Positions 51,609 to 62,794 of a stretch of DNA of 64,000 nucleotides are shown piece after piece. A program made the position numbers and the translations under genes. Source of the stretch: Bathymodiolus brooksi (Eukaryota; Mollusca; Bivalvia; Mytilida; Modiolidae). Location of the stretch: assembly GCA_963680875.1 (NCBI GenBank), contig OY804579.1:48820536-48884535 (forward strand), given 5' to 3'. The notes under the pieces were generated by a model, which saw only the letters and a program-made list of their open reading frames with translations, was not told the DNA's origin and did not search any database. Within the stretch, counting starts at the first letter, position 1. The number at the start of each line of letters is the position of its first letter.

Positions 51609-52433
51609 CCAGATTGCCGAATCCCAGATTGCCGAATACCATATTGCCGATTCCATTTTGCCGAATCCCATATTGCCGACTTTTGTTAAAAATGACAAAA
51701 TTTCATCATATTAATTTTTATTTAAAAAATAATATTGATAATGTGTACATATTTTTATTGAAAGCAGTAATTTTTCGCGCAATTTTAATTAGAAAAACCA
51801 TAATCAAATGCATACTGATTGTTGAATAGGAGATGCCGATACTCATTACTCAAACAATTGAAAAACAATGGAAAAAAACTACAAATAAGTAAATGTTTTT
51901 TTTAGAGTTTTACTAAGTAAGAAAGAAATAAAATGCCGTTAAATAGCAAATTATTTAGAACTGATTGATGATTTCGGTAATCTAAAAATGAACTAGTACT
52001 ATACCCACAATATCCAAGCTAGGTGATTATGGTAAATTTTGATAAATGATCGGCAATTAATTAACTCTAAACAAATTTGGGGCGTATTTACAAAACAAAA
52101 AATGTGTATTCTCTCATTTTTATGCTAGTTATTATTCACAGAGCATATGTTTTGAAATTATTTCTTGGCATCATTCATCTTGACAGAAATCATAGTTGTC
52201 TGCAGGACTAATCCACCGTATATCCTTTCGAGCTCGAATGCTATAATCTAAACTCCCTGGTATGTCGGACCATTTCAAAAGAAATATTTATTTAATTATT
52301 TACAATTTTCCTTCATAATTAGAAGCATTATTCTACTTGCAATAACAATATTTTTCATATGTCGGCAATTTGGGAATCGACTAATTGGACTCGGCAATTT
52401 GGGATTCGGCAAACTGGGAATCGGCAATTTGTT
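51609..52433. mobile_element. Fold-back element with inverted minisatellite ends
   Basis: The left end carries four or five about 17-bp units ('attgccgaatcccat', 'attgccgaataccat', 'attgccgattccat') at 51612-51680. The right end carries the same units in inverted orientation ('cggcaatttgggattcgg', 'cggcaatttgttgac') at 52360-52430. Between them is about 680 bp of AT-rich DNA without coding capacity. 'taccaga' at 51607-51613 and 52446-52452 is a possible target-site duplication, though the right copy lies slightly outside the last repeat. The structure resembles Foldback-type transposons with repetitive termini. Confidence 0.78.
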
Positions 52434-52452
52434 GACTATTTATATTACCAGA

Positions 52453-53957
52453 GCGTTGCAGCGCAATCTCTTCAATCCACGACCAGGATAAGTAAATATT
52501 TACCTGTGTACGTTTCCCCCGTAATATAATCAATATTACTTGACCTGACTTGACCCAGATATATTTACTACGCTCGTTCGTTTTATGCTAATGCTTACAA
52601 ATAGCCGATAAAAGTACAAAAGGGGGGTCTCCGTTATTCTAAACGCTTTGGTGGGTTTTTATTATATTTATTCATGCTTGTTATCCATTAATAAATTGCT
52701 ACTGATATATTTAAGCAATTCTTGTCTTTTATTATATACTATATTATATTATAACAAGTAATATCTCAATTTCAATTTCTTTAGGGTTTCAAAAATTCAG
52801 TGAAAACAGTTTGTCGGCTTGTGTAAAACACAACAAGCTCTAAAATTTTAAATTATCTGACATAACTTTCAAGATTTCATATATGAAATTGTTTCTATCA
52901 AAGACTATAATCATGTCCTCATGATTCCCATAAGATACAGAAATATTTTATATAAACCAAAACATAGGTATCCCATGAAGATTTCTTATGCGAGTTTAAA
53001 AAGAGATCTAAATTTCAAGAAAGATATTATATAAAAAGCAAAATGTAAATTATAATTTTCAGAAACATTTATTTATGATGCTGTAGTAGAATAACAAAAT
53101 ATTTTCCATCATACATATGACAAATTAACTGATAAATAGCAAGTTCTAATATTTGTAAAATTTTGGATTTTTTTAAAAAGAATATTCCAATGGGTCTTGT
53201 ATCTGATATTCAGAGATATGTGATATTTCTGCTTTTTATCTTGGTGCTAATTTTCCATTTAATATTGGCCTGGATTATATGATAATTGTCATTGTTTGTG
53301 GGTTACTATGCAACTTGTAATGAATATTTTATTAAACCTATTTACATGAATTAAAGATTTAGTTCTCATATACATATTTTTAAGCAAGTTTTTACAATCA
53401 CAATGACTTTTGTTTTTTATCTCCTGAATTATATATCAAGGACACACATTGAAATGGTGTGCAATTTAGTAATGTTGATTGTTACATAATTTAGTGTCGT
53501 AAATAAGACCTTAATTACAAATTTCATCTGTGGCACAGGTTAACTGCTAGTTTATTATCCACAACAAACTTTTGACAGGATGTTTGAAATTATTTGATAT
53601 ATATTATTAAAATGTGCAAATGTATGTTATAATATTTACTAGTAGTACAAGTGTTGCCTGAGGGCAGTGTGGCACAGAAATGTGCTGTCCAAAAGGCAAG
53701 TATGGATGTCAATATTTCATAGTGTCTTTTACAAATGTCACACGTTATAGATCATTTTGTTTGATATTTTTTGGAGAGAATATATATAGGCATGTCCTGC
53801 TATCCAATGCAATTCATTTATTGAATAAAATATTCTTTAAATTAAATATTTTTGTTCAAATACATGTAGCTGACAGTTGAAATACTGTTTGTGAATAGGC
53901 ATCATTGGAAAGTTTGCACTCCTTTGACATTGTACATATAAAGCATTTTTATTTTAG
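52453..53957. other. AT-rich intergenic or intronic sequence
   Basis: Very AT-rich, with no ORF of interest. Around 53655-53690 'gagggcagtgtggcacag' sits in a short open stretch followed by 'aaaaggcaagt', but the splice signals are weak. If the exon at 53958 is real, this would be intron. Confidence 0.4.
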
Positions 53958-54015
53958 GTGCGATATTATATGTGTTTGAATCTGCAACACTTCCGTTTGC
54001 ATTGGGAACTCACCA
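53958..54015 (+). CDS. Possible 58-bp internal exon
   Basis: A good acceptor ('tttttattttag', AG at 53956-53957) and the strong donor 'gtaagt' (54016-54021) bracket 58 bp. Two frames are open; one reads 'AILYVFESATLPFALGTH', hydrophobic and protein-like, the other 'VRYYMCLNLQHFRLHWELT'. No partner exon was found in the window. The LINE at 54038 begins only 22 bp beyond, within the putative intron. This is a weak call resting on splice signals alone. Confidence 0.2.
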
Positions 54016-54592
54016 GTAAGTGGAATGTGAAGGAGTTTTTTTTTGTTTTTTTTTTTTACATCATAATATAGTTTATTCAAAATCTCCTGTTTACAATAAC
54101 CTTAATGGCCCAGGAGTGAACATTAAGGGTCCCTGTTTTACATAAATTTCACTTGTCCAGGGGTAGCAAGTGAAAATAAAAATAAAAAAAAAGTCCACTT
54201 AAACATATTTCATATTCCTTTGTTTTTACATTTCATTATAATGTACACAATTAGACGATACAATTATTACCATGCATTAGCTTTATGTTCATAAATAATA
54301 AATACTCATATGTTATTCCGAAAAAGTTCTTTTTATCATTTTCATTAATATGCGATGTTTGTAATGTGCATTGTAAATGTGTTTTTTTTTTAAATTATTT
54401 TTCCAGTTGTTGAAAATTGTTTCGGGATATGTTATATTTCACCTTATTACGTATTTTCCATATTTCCCACTTTGAGATAAATATTACGGTATTAAAAATG
54501 ACGTCTAAATCCTCACCCCCATATAGCCCTAACATAATATTTAATTCCTTGATTTCTATATTAGCTGTTAATCCAGATCTGTTAAATATTGC

Positions 54593-55270
54593 TTATATTT
54601 CTTTTATAATTTTTTTCACAGAAGGACATTTAAAAAATAGATGCTGCATCGTTTCATCGTTGTCTCTTATTTGGTAGAGATGGCATCTTCCGTTTGACAA
54701 ATTCATTTTTTTCAATCTATGTTCTGTATAATTTATATTATGGAGACATTTCCACTGGAATTCTTTGACCTTATTTGTAACTTTGATTTTCTTTAATTTT
54801 GTCCAAATTTGTGTCCAATCAATATTACCCCCGTACTGTTCTTCCCACTTAATCTGACATTTTGGTTTTATATTTTGTTTAAAGATTCCCTGAATTACTT
54901 TTATTTTCAATTTATCAGGTGATATAGTTGTATTTGACTCATTTAAAAATTGTAGCTTATCGTTGGTATTTAAGGTAACTCTATGTTCTGGTACTATTGT
55001 AGTTTCTCCTTTTAAGACTTTTATGAACTTTTCGGGGATTTCTTTTTTTATCTTAGAAAACTCTGAAATACAGTTCCTCCTATCTATTAATAAATTGTAT
55101 ATATCATGACAACTTTTAAAATTTGTATTATTTGAATCCCAAATATCGTTTATAGTTCGTAAGTTACTTTGCAGAAACGAGGTAAACACTAATGATTTGT
55201 TTTTAAAAGTTATTGAAGAGTTACAAAATATTCTGGTTTTTAGAATGGAATCAATGTCATTATTACACAA
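54593..55270 (-). pseudogene. LINE ORF2 C-terminal segment
   Basis: 225 codons with 'FQWKCLHNINYTEHRL' and 'CHLYQIRDNDETMQHLF'. The latter is the Cys/His cluster found near the C-terminus of Tx1/L1 LINEs, here with one expected cysteine position changed (CHLYQ rather than C-x-x-C). Remnants continue to about 54400. Confidence 0.85.
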
Positions 55271-55375
55271 TTGAATAAGTTCCTGTAATTTTGACCATGA
55301 TTGGATACATATTTTGTAAAAAATTGATAATATATTTAAATTTAGAGTTGATACATTAGTGCACTTACATACAAA

Positions 55376-55885
55376 TTATTTTTCATTAATCTTGATGTCT
55401 AACTTACGGAGCCAATACTTACCAATTGCATTCCAATTTTCTAATGGTTCATGTAAAATTCGGTATAGAAGCTTAATTCTTTTGCTGTCAATAAATTCTT
55501 GTATGTTAATCATACCCATGCCTCCATTTTCTACTCCCAAGCAGCAAACTTTCCTATCTATTTGATTAATACCCCCTCCCCAGATAAAACCCCATACCAA
55601 AGTTGTTATTTCTTTTACGTATTTTTCTGGTATTCCCCGCATTTCAATTTCGTAACCACAAAGAGAGATCAAGAGATTTTTCACTATTAAAGTTTTTCCT
55701 GTATATGTCAAGTTTCTACTTTTCCAAACGTGGACACAATTTTTCATTTTATCTATTATTGATTTCCATATCTCATCATTTTGTATATTATAACCATGAT
55801 GAATGCCAAGAGTTTTAACATTATCCTTTGTCCAAACTATTTTTGTAAACTTGGGTCTGTTATTTTTAGCCGATCCAATATACAT
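55376..55885 (-). pseudogene. LINE ORF2, post-RT segment
   Basis: 169 codons with 'TKDNVKTLGIHHGYNIQND' and 'LVWGFIWGGGINQIDRK', the thumb and connector region of L1/Tx1-type ORF2, ending at a stop at 55376. It is in the same frame as 54593-55270. Confidence 0.85.
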
Positions 55886-56070
55886 ACTTTTTGTCTTTTC
55901 ATAATTGACTTTTGAACCAGAGGCTTTTTCATATAGTTAAAATATCAAAAGATTTTTTGACAGATTCATCATTTTTATTAAATAGCTGAGTGTCATCTGC
56001 AAACATGCAGAGCTTAGTCTCGATATATTCCCCATCGTTTCCCCCAGGTAATTTGACCCCTTGTATTTCA

Positions 56071-56745
56071 CTATCCCCCCTTATAGCACAGGCTACAGGT
56101 TCGGCCTGTAGTATATAAACAAGAGGCGCTATAGGACCTTGACATATTGAAATATTTAGACACAAAACCATTGGTCTTGATACAAGTTTGTGCATATTTG
56201 AATAACATTTGAACCCACTCCCTAAATTTTTCACCAAAGTTAAATTTGCTTAATACATGATCCACCCATCCCCATTCTACCCGGTCGAAGGCCTTTTGTT
56301 GATCTAAAAATATTATGATACCGTCATCATCTTCACGATCAGTATATTCTATTACATCTTGTATTAGACGGTTAGTTTCACTGATATTACGACCTTTTAC
56401 AAATCCCTTCTGGTCCGAATGTATTAATTTTGGTAAAACAACTTTTAATCTTTCTGCAAGAATTTTTGCAATTATTTTGTAGTCACTGTTTAATATAGTC
56501 AATGGTCTCCAGTTTCGTATATCTTCCCGCTCCCCACTTTTATGTAATAGAGTAAGAACCCCCTTATATTGTGAAGGAGTTAGTTCTTTTTTATCGAAAG
56601 TATCATTTACAAGCAGAAATAATTCGTCTTTGATTTGTTCCCAGTGAGTTATATAAAACTCAGAAATTATTCCATCCTCTCCGGGTGATTTATTTGGTTT
56701 CAAAATTTTTAAAACATTTTTAATTTCTTCTATACTTACATCCAA
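56071..56745 (-). pseudogene. LINE reverse transcriptase, first open segment
   Basis: 224 codons cover the RT fingers and palm to just past motif A and then end in an out-of-frame tail. The correct frame resumes at 56237-55929 with 'APLVYILQAEPVACAIRG' and the FADD catalytic motif. Upstream codons ('IKNTEGKYKYDIDSIIDEQ') remain readable to about 56930, where the element is truncated. Confidence 0.88.
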
Positions 56746-56939
56746 TTCGAGAGTTTCTTTTTCATCCCCATTTAACTTACTTTCAATATGTTGCGTTAAT
56801 TTATTAGCACTGTTTTCATCTCATCCCTCAGTTGTAAATAGCTTGGAGTAAAATTTTATCTGTTCGTCAATTATTGAATCTATATCATATTTATACTTAC
56901 CTTCTGTGTTTTTAATTCGATTCCACATGTGCAGGAGTT

Positions 56940-57774
56940 AATAATAAAAAATAACAACCATAATTACCTACTTTGGAATATAATCACAGATTTAACATAT
57001 GTATAAGCCTAGACTCCCAAGGCCCTGTTGACAAAATAAAAAAATTGTAAATATTTAATGGAAAAAGTTGATAAGACTATTTAAATAGAAATTATTGTTG
57101 GAAAATAAGACATTGTTTTTTATGCAATATAACAGGAAAAAATATTTAAAAGAATAAAAGTTTTGAATTTAGAAGTCAGTTTGGCCTTGTGAGTTTCGTC
57201 CCCTTTAAATTAGAGTGGTAAAAGTAAAAGAGTAGGAAGAACTAATTGTATGTAACATAAAAATTGAATTTAAGTCATGAAAGTGGTTTTAAGAGGTGAA
57301 ATTATGAATATTTGCATAGATCTTATTTTACTTGAAGGGTATTGTATGTGTATAGGCAGGTATATATAACACAGCTCATGACTAATGGGGCGCACAAATG
57401 CCCTCCTACCCCCCGTTGATTGTGTTCTACATGTAATTTGGAAGAAAATGACATGAAAATGTTGGTTGGTATTTTTTCTAATGCATTGTATACATACGTA
57501 TGTGCCGAGGTGTAGCAAATTTCCCCAAAAAGACGGGTGGGGATGGGTGTATAAGAGTAACAGAAGTCATTTAAGAGTTGTACTTGTGAAGCACACAAAT
57601 ATAATGTACATTTATTTTTTTAATTTTAAAAGCCATTTTAACTGAAATATGTTGATAGGTTGCTTTTTAATTGACATTGCAAGATTGATTGAAAAATGAA
57701 TGAAAATCATTACTGAAATCGGGGTGTTTATTAGAGGAGAAAAGTTGGTCAATTTTGAAATATGACTATAAAGT

Positions 57775-57778
<4 letters not shown>
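56940..57778. other. AT-rich intergenic sequence
   Basis: No supported gene. Overlapping minus-strand ORFs at 57270-57598 lack domains. Confidence 0.45.

Positions 57779-57805
<27 letters not shown>
57779..57805. repeat. (GA)n microsatellite
   Basis: About 13 GA dinucleotides followed by an A-rich run and 'aggggg'. Confidence 0.95.
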
Positions 57806-57809
<4 letters not shown>

Positions 57810-57889
57810 AAGGGGGCTGTACATGGAAATGTAAATTGTATGGATATGAAATCGTAATTTTATATGGGTATTTTTCTGAATAAATGGTC

Positions 57890-58540
57890 AGGAGAGCTAC
57901 AACTTGAAATAAAAGAAGGATATCATAAATTTTACAATTTTGTACTTCATAAAGGGCATAACTCAGAAATATCAAAAGTGAAATTGATCGAAATCGAACT
58001 TGACCTGCCCTTAGTTATTCTTAACAACATATCCAAATTTGGTTTTGATTTGGTTGATAAAGGTAATAACAAAATTACCGAACTCCGAACAATCTTACAA
58101 AGGGAAAGTCAAAACTCATAATTATATAAACAGACAAAATCAGTCAACAACCGGAAAACTGTGAAAACCGTAATGACCCTGACTTGGTACAGGCAATTCT
58201 AAAGAAATGGTGGGTTGAATCAGATTTTAAGGCGCCAAACCTCCCGCTCTCATTACGGTTCAAAGGTTCCGGCTGTCACTGTGTGACAGTCAAGTTATTG
58301 AACAGAAACCATAAATTTTACAATTTGGTACTTCATAAAGGGACACAACTGTGGAACGTCAAAAGTGAAACCTGCTTTTAGTGGTTCCTAACAACATATC
58401 CAAATTTCAAAACATTTGAGCAAAGCTAATTTAATTTATTTAACAGAAACCAAAACGGGACGAACGGATGGAAAGATGGAAAGACGGACGGACAAGGGTA
58501 AAACTTAATGCCCCTGTCGCCTTATGGCAGGGGCATAAAA
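57890..58540 (+). repeat. Nested dispersed repeats
   Basis: The segment 'cataaattttacaattttgt' to 'aacaacatatccaaattt' (57928-58035) recurs imperfectly at 58308-58407. The interval between them contains the retroelement tail shared, inverted, with 13790-14010. The right end carries 'gacggacggacaagggtaaa' and 'gccttatggcaggggcat', a motif I associate with a common bivalve repeat. ORFs at 57864-58121 and 58184-58381 are repeat-derived. Confidence 0.65.
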
Positions 58541-60945
58541 AGGGACGAATTGATTAAATAAATAAATAAAATAAGTGGAAGAAAAAAAAAATGAAAAAAA
58601 CAAAAAACAACACAAAACAAATATATCAATCTGGTCCACAAACATTAGAATTCTATATGTATATTATACAGAACATCACAGTATATCTGATTCTACTTGT
58701 CCATAATTATCTGCCACTAACGTGGACTGCAAAGATTGTCTCCAACTAAATGACTTACTCTGCTAAAAAAGGGAATTGCAGATAAAGGAAAATGTACATC
58801 ACAATATGAATGAATTGGGCCAGTTGACCCCGATCACATGTGGGGTCAATCAGCGCAAAACATCATTATTACAATATGATATTGAAGTTTGTATTTTAAC
58901 GTCTTAATTTGCAGGGAAATGAACTATGGCCAAATAAAAAAACCATGTGGTTCCAGTTAGTTAGGGAGGTAGGTAGGAGACATTGGGACTTCAACAGTGC
59001 TTATTGAAAAATCGCAAAAAAATCTTTAGGGTAGGGTCTAGGGACTTAAAATAATTTAGAGCAGGTAATCATGGAACACCAACACCACCTCCCCCAGATT
59101 TCATCTTTCCCAACTGCATGACCCTTGACCTCAAGTTATGTTTATTCTGACTATTTCTGTAGAAATTCACACCTTTGTTAAATTAATTTGCTCCCGTATC
59201 GTATGTCGCACAGCGTTCTATCTGAACAACTCGACCTTGATTTCAAGTAAACATGGTGTCACGTGATAAATGTTTACATAATTTCGGAGAGGCGGAGCTT
59301 ATCTTCTTCTTCTTCTTCTTCTTCTTCTTCTTCTTCTTCTTCTTCTTCAATATCGCCCCTTTAACTTGTGCATTTGAACTTACCAGTAGTAATTCCTACT
59401 TTAATTCTAAGCCTACGTAGTACACTTTCAAAATACCTTGAAAATCTTGATTATCTATTGTGTACACATAAATCAACATTCATCGATCTCCATCAGTTTT
59501 CCCGCGAAAAATGGATTAGTCTATTTGAAGTAGGGTATATAATCCCTCAAATAAAAATAGTGTTCTATATTCGGTATAGCTTATTAGGATTAAACCATGC
59601 ATAAGTTATAACAAAACATGTGAAAAATATGTGCAAGAAGTGAAAAAAGTGTGTATTTTACATTAATCGCTGGATTTCAGCAACCTATAACATCCTGTTT
59701 CACCCCACTGAAACACATATGGGAAATTCCAGCGTTTGAGGTGCCCCAAGGGGTAAATTCTTGTCTTTAAACAGCATGATAGAAAGTCGTTAGTGAAACA
59801 TAAACACAGGCCTCTTTCAATTAAATTTGAAAGATTTTTTGTCATTGCAACCCCGTTCACAGTTGCCTAACAGGATTCCACAGGTCGTCCACGTGTCACA
59901 GTTTAGAATAATCCTTCAGGACCTCACAGTGACCCGTGACCCACTTAAGCACGTTCTACCAGTTAATTCTTAATACTGTTGTTTATCCAGTTGCCTTCAA
60001 GCCATGATACAAATAGTTATGCCGTATTACCAACAGCTTTAGCTTTTGTCCACGCTACCAGTGACAAATATAGGGTCCGTAACCAGACCCTACGTACGCT
60101 ACAATATCAACTGCACGCGATAATTGTAGAATATCACGTGACGAGTTCATACTTCATTGTGAAAATAAGTACAGATGTACTGAATATAGGTCACATAATC
60201 TTTCTCTGGGAGACAATCCGTCATATCACTATCTTACAAGGTTGATAATTGTATAATATCCAATGTTACAAATCAAATGTATGAATGCTATGTAAATGGG
60301 AGCATTAGAAAAACCGCAAGTGTGAAAACTAGTAAACAAACAATTTTCTCTTAAAGAAAGTAATTGACTTCCTTCTAACTTATATCAATAGAAAAGTAGG
60401 ACTTTTCAGTAATAATTGAGACCCATATATCTTATTGTAAGGAAAACACCACTCACACACGTGGGTTCGCGTCCCGACACACACTCATGTGTTAAGGTTT
60501 CCAGACACTTACCCGATGCTGACCAGTTCATTATTTACCGACGTCTGAAATGTATTAGTGGAAAGGGATAAGCATGATACAACGCTAAGATAAAGTTAAA
60601 AAGTTGAGAGAAATGATTATATTAGACTGTTGCAAGCCGTTGAAAGAATGTGAAACAATTATACATGTTGTTTTATTACATAATCAAATATAAAGTTCTT
60701 ATTTACATAGAAGAACGAATAGTGATGATATGTGGATTTTTATGATTATTTGTCGATTTCCTGATATTTGCAGTAAAAATATGAATAACATCGAAAAACC
60801 ATTACAATAATGTCTTAGCGCACATATACATGACAGAGAAAAATGGGACATGGATAATGGTTTCAAACAGTAGGAATGTATTTGTTTGCAATAAAAGCAA
60901 TAATTTGTATTTATCGAGTACCTACTAGGGCGAACATTTAGTTAT
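58541..60945. other. Intergenic sequence
   Basis: No supported gene. Short palindromic segments occur, for example 'ttgaccccgatcacatgtgg' near 58816 whose end complements its start. Near 60458, 'gggttcgcgtcccg' is B-box-like and may be a decayed SINE head. ORFs at 59368-59604, 59663-59860 and 59979-60245 have no recognisable features. Confidence 0.45.
59302..59348. repeat. (CTT)n microsatellite
   Basis: About 15 uninterrupted CTT/TTC units preceded by 'ggcggagcttat'. Confidence 0.96.
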
Positions 60946-61020
60946 TAATTGATTGGTTATTGCTTAACGCCAAGCGAGCTATATTCAGGACGAGAACAAG
61001 TTCAATAGTAAACAAAAACT
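60946..61020 (-). mobile_element. SINE 3' fragment
   Basis: 'gattggttattgcttaacgc' followed by 'caagcgagctatattcagg' and 'cgagaacaag' matches the tail end of the minus-strand SINEs at 75 and 13424. Only this end is preserved. Confidence 0.55.
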
Positions 61021-62690
61021 ATATAGAAATGAGGGATTGGTCAACTAGGTCAACGACTTTTGACTGACCCTAAAGAGGTATGGAGAGTTAGATATTGACG
61101 AATAATTTAATCTTTTGTTTTGGGTACAATGCGCCTACTGTTTCACGAAATGTATAAAAGATATCTTTACCGTGCAAAGCACGTGTTCCACTCCAAACAT
61201 GTTACGCACGATGAGGATTTCCGTATTATGACCTGACACCCCCTATCGAGAAGGCTACCCCTATCCGTACTGGGAAGCTCCTTGTGTTTGAACCTTGGGT
61301 ACCACCACCAGTACCCAATTCATTTATTTAATTTATCTAGATAGTCAATTCGATAGCATAGTTTACGGGTTCGGCAGGAAATCATATATTGGAATACTTG
61401 ATGCGATACATCATCAAGAATTATTTATGAACATTTGGAAACTCTCCAGTTGATAATATACCTTCTGAGACAAACAAACGAATCTATATAACTTGGATTA
61501 CAGTATACAACTAATCTCAAAGCGTATCCTTCAAATTGTGCCTACTACTGAGTCTTTATGTCCTTGTTTTAAAATGTTAATGAAAATTGACCAAACACAT
61601 CTTTTAAACTTCTGGTATACGATCAAAGTAATAGTTAGACAATTCTACTATTTAATAAACAAAATCGTCTGTCGAAAATAGTAAAACCCTTCTAATGTTG
61701 AATAATAAACCAACCTTCAACTTTGAACTTAGAAATTCCCAAAGCATATCAGAAAAAAACATCAATAAAACAACATCATTATGCTGAAATTATATAATAG
61801 ACCTCTGGAATTTATACTCATGGTTCTAAGGGTGATCATTGTGTAACATTGACACTGTTTTTGGACAGTATGTTCTTTCTCTTCCATTACCGTCTGGCAG
61901 TTCGATTTTTTTAATGCAGAAGCTAATACAACACCTCTAATACAAAAAAATAATTGAACCTTCTGATAAGAGATTTTTTTTAAATTGCTTGTAAATGTGA
62001 GTTACAAAACCAAAAACCTTTTTGTTTTAAAGATATACCTAATTGAAATGTATAAATGCTTTGCTGTTGTCGGTAAACACGTTAATTTGCACACGAGAGT
62101 TCTAATCAAATTGATATCCATGGACGATTCCTAAGCCTGAAACTAATCCTTTAAAAATTCAGCAAGATTTTTCTGAAATTAGATCATGAACGTATGTCTA
62201 TGTGATATCATTGACTGTTGATTTTAAGACATCCGGTTACTTCCCTTCGATTATCATGTAAGAAGTTTGTGAATCCATCTTAATTTTATTTTTCCCTCCA
62301 TTTTGTTTGTGAATATCATCGATTCGTTATTAGTGCAACATATAGTAATGCATGCCTATTATGTACTTCTTTATTGTAACAAATTGTAATTTGGAGAAGA
62401 CTTCATAAGTTTGTTTAACTTGTGTCTAATCTATTTTGTCTGTTTAATTGGCAAATTAAATATGTTTAAACTCAAGAAGTTTGTGCACAGATACTGCTGA
62501 GAGAAATCACGTGGGTATCATTGAAGTATTCTTATTATATTGTTTTATCAATTGGATGGATACATTTGTATATGAACAAACTGACCAGGAACAGGATGAC
62601 AGTTCTCAAATTATATCGACAACTTCCGATTGATTTGCTGCTTAAATAAAAAATTTAAATACGAATACGATAATTATTACCCTTATAATG
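61021..62690. other. Intergenic sequence
   Basis: AT-rich with no supported gene. The plus-strand ORF at 61493-61681 (62 codons) is Ile/Lys-rich without domain features. Confidence 0.45.
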
Positions 62691-62794
62691 AACTTATACT
62701 TCTTTATTTCTCTTAAACCATAATACATACAGGTATAGAGATATGAAAATATGTACACTATTTACAATATATACAGACAGGTCATAACAAGAGG

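Larger units (their letters stand above)
54038..56932 (-). mobile_element. 5'-truncated Tx1/L1-like LINE with target-site duplication
   Basis: The minus strand encodes, in broken frames, 'LKPNKSPGEDGIISEFY' (about 56700), 'QKGFVKGRNI', RT motif A 'IIFLDQQKAFDRVEW' (about 56280), motif B region 'APLVYILQAEPVA', and motif C 'CMFADDTQLF' (about 55985). It continues with 'GGGMGMINIQEF'-type sequence and a C-terminal 'RDNDETMQHLFFKCPSVKK' typical of L1/Tx1 elements. Frames change near 56200 and 55900, and stops follow. A T-rich tract on the plus strand (54036-54058) is the poly(A) tail. 'aggagtt' at 54031-54037 and 56933-56939 is the likely target-site duplication. The endonuclease half is absent. 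Confidence 0.9.

Noticed and set aside
57270..57598. Overlapping minus-strand ORFs of 82 and 91 codons
   Set aside because: They occupy two frames over the same AT-rich DNA with no domain or conservation evidence.
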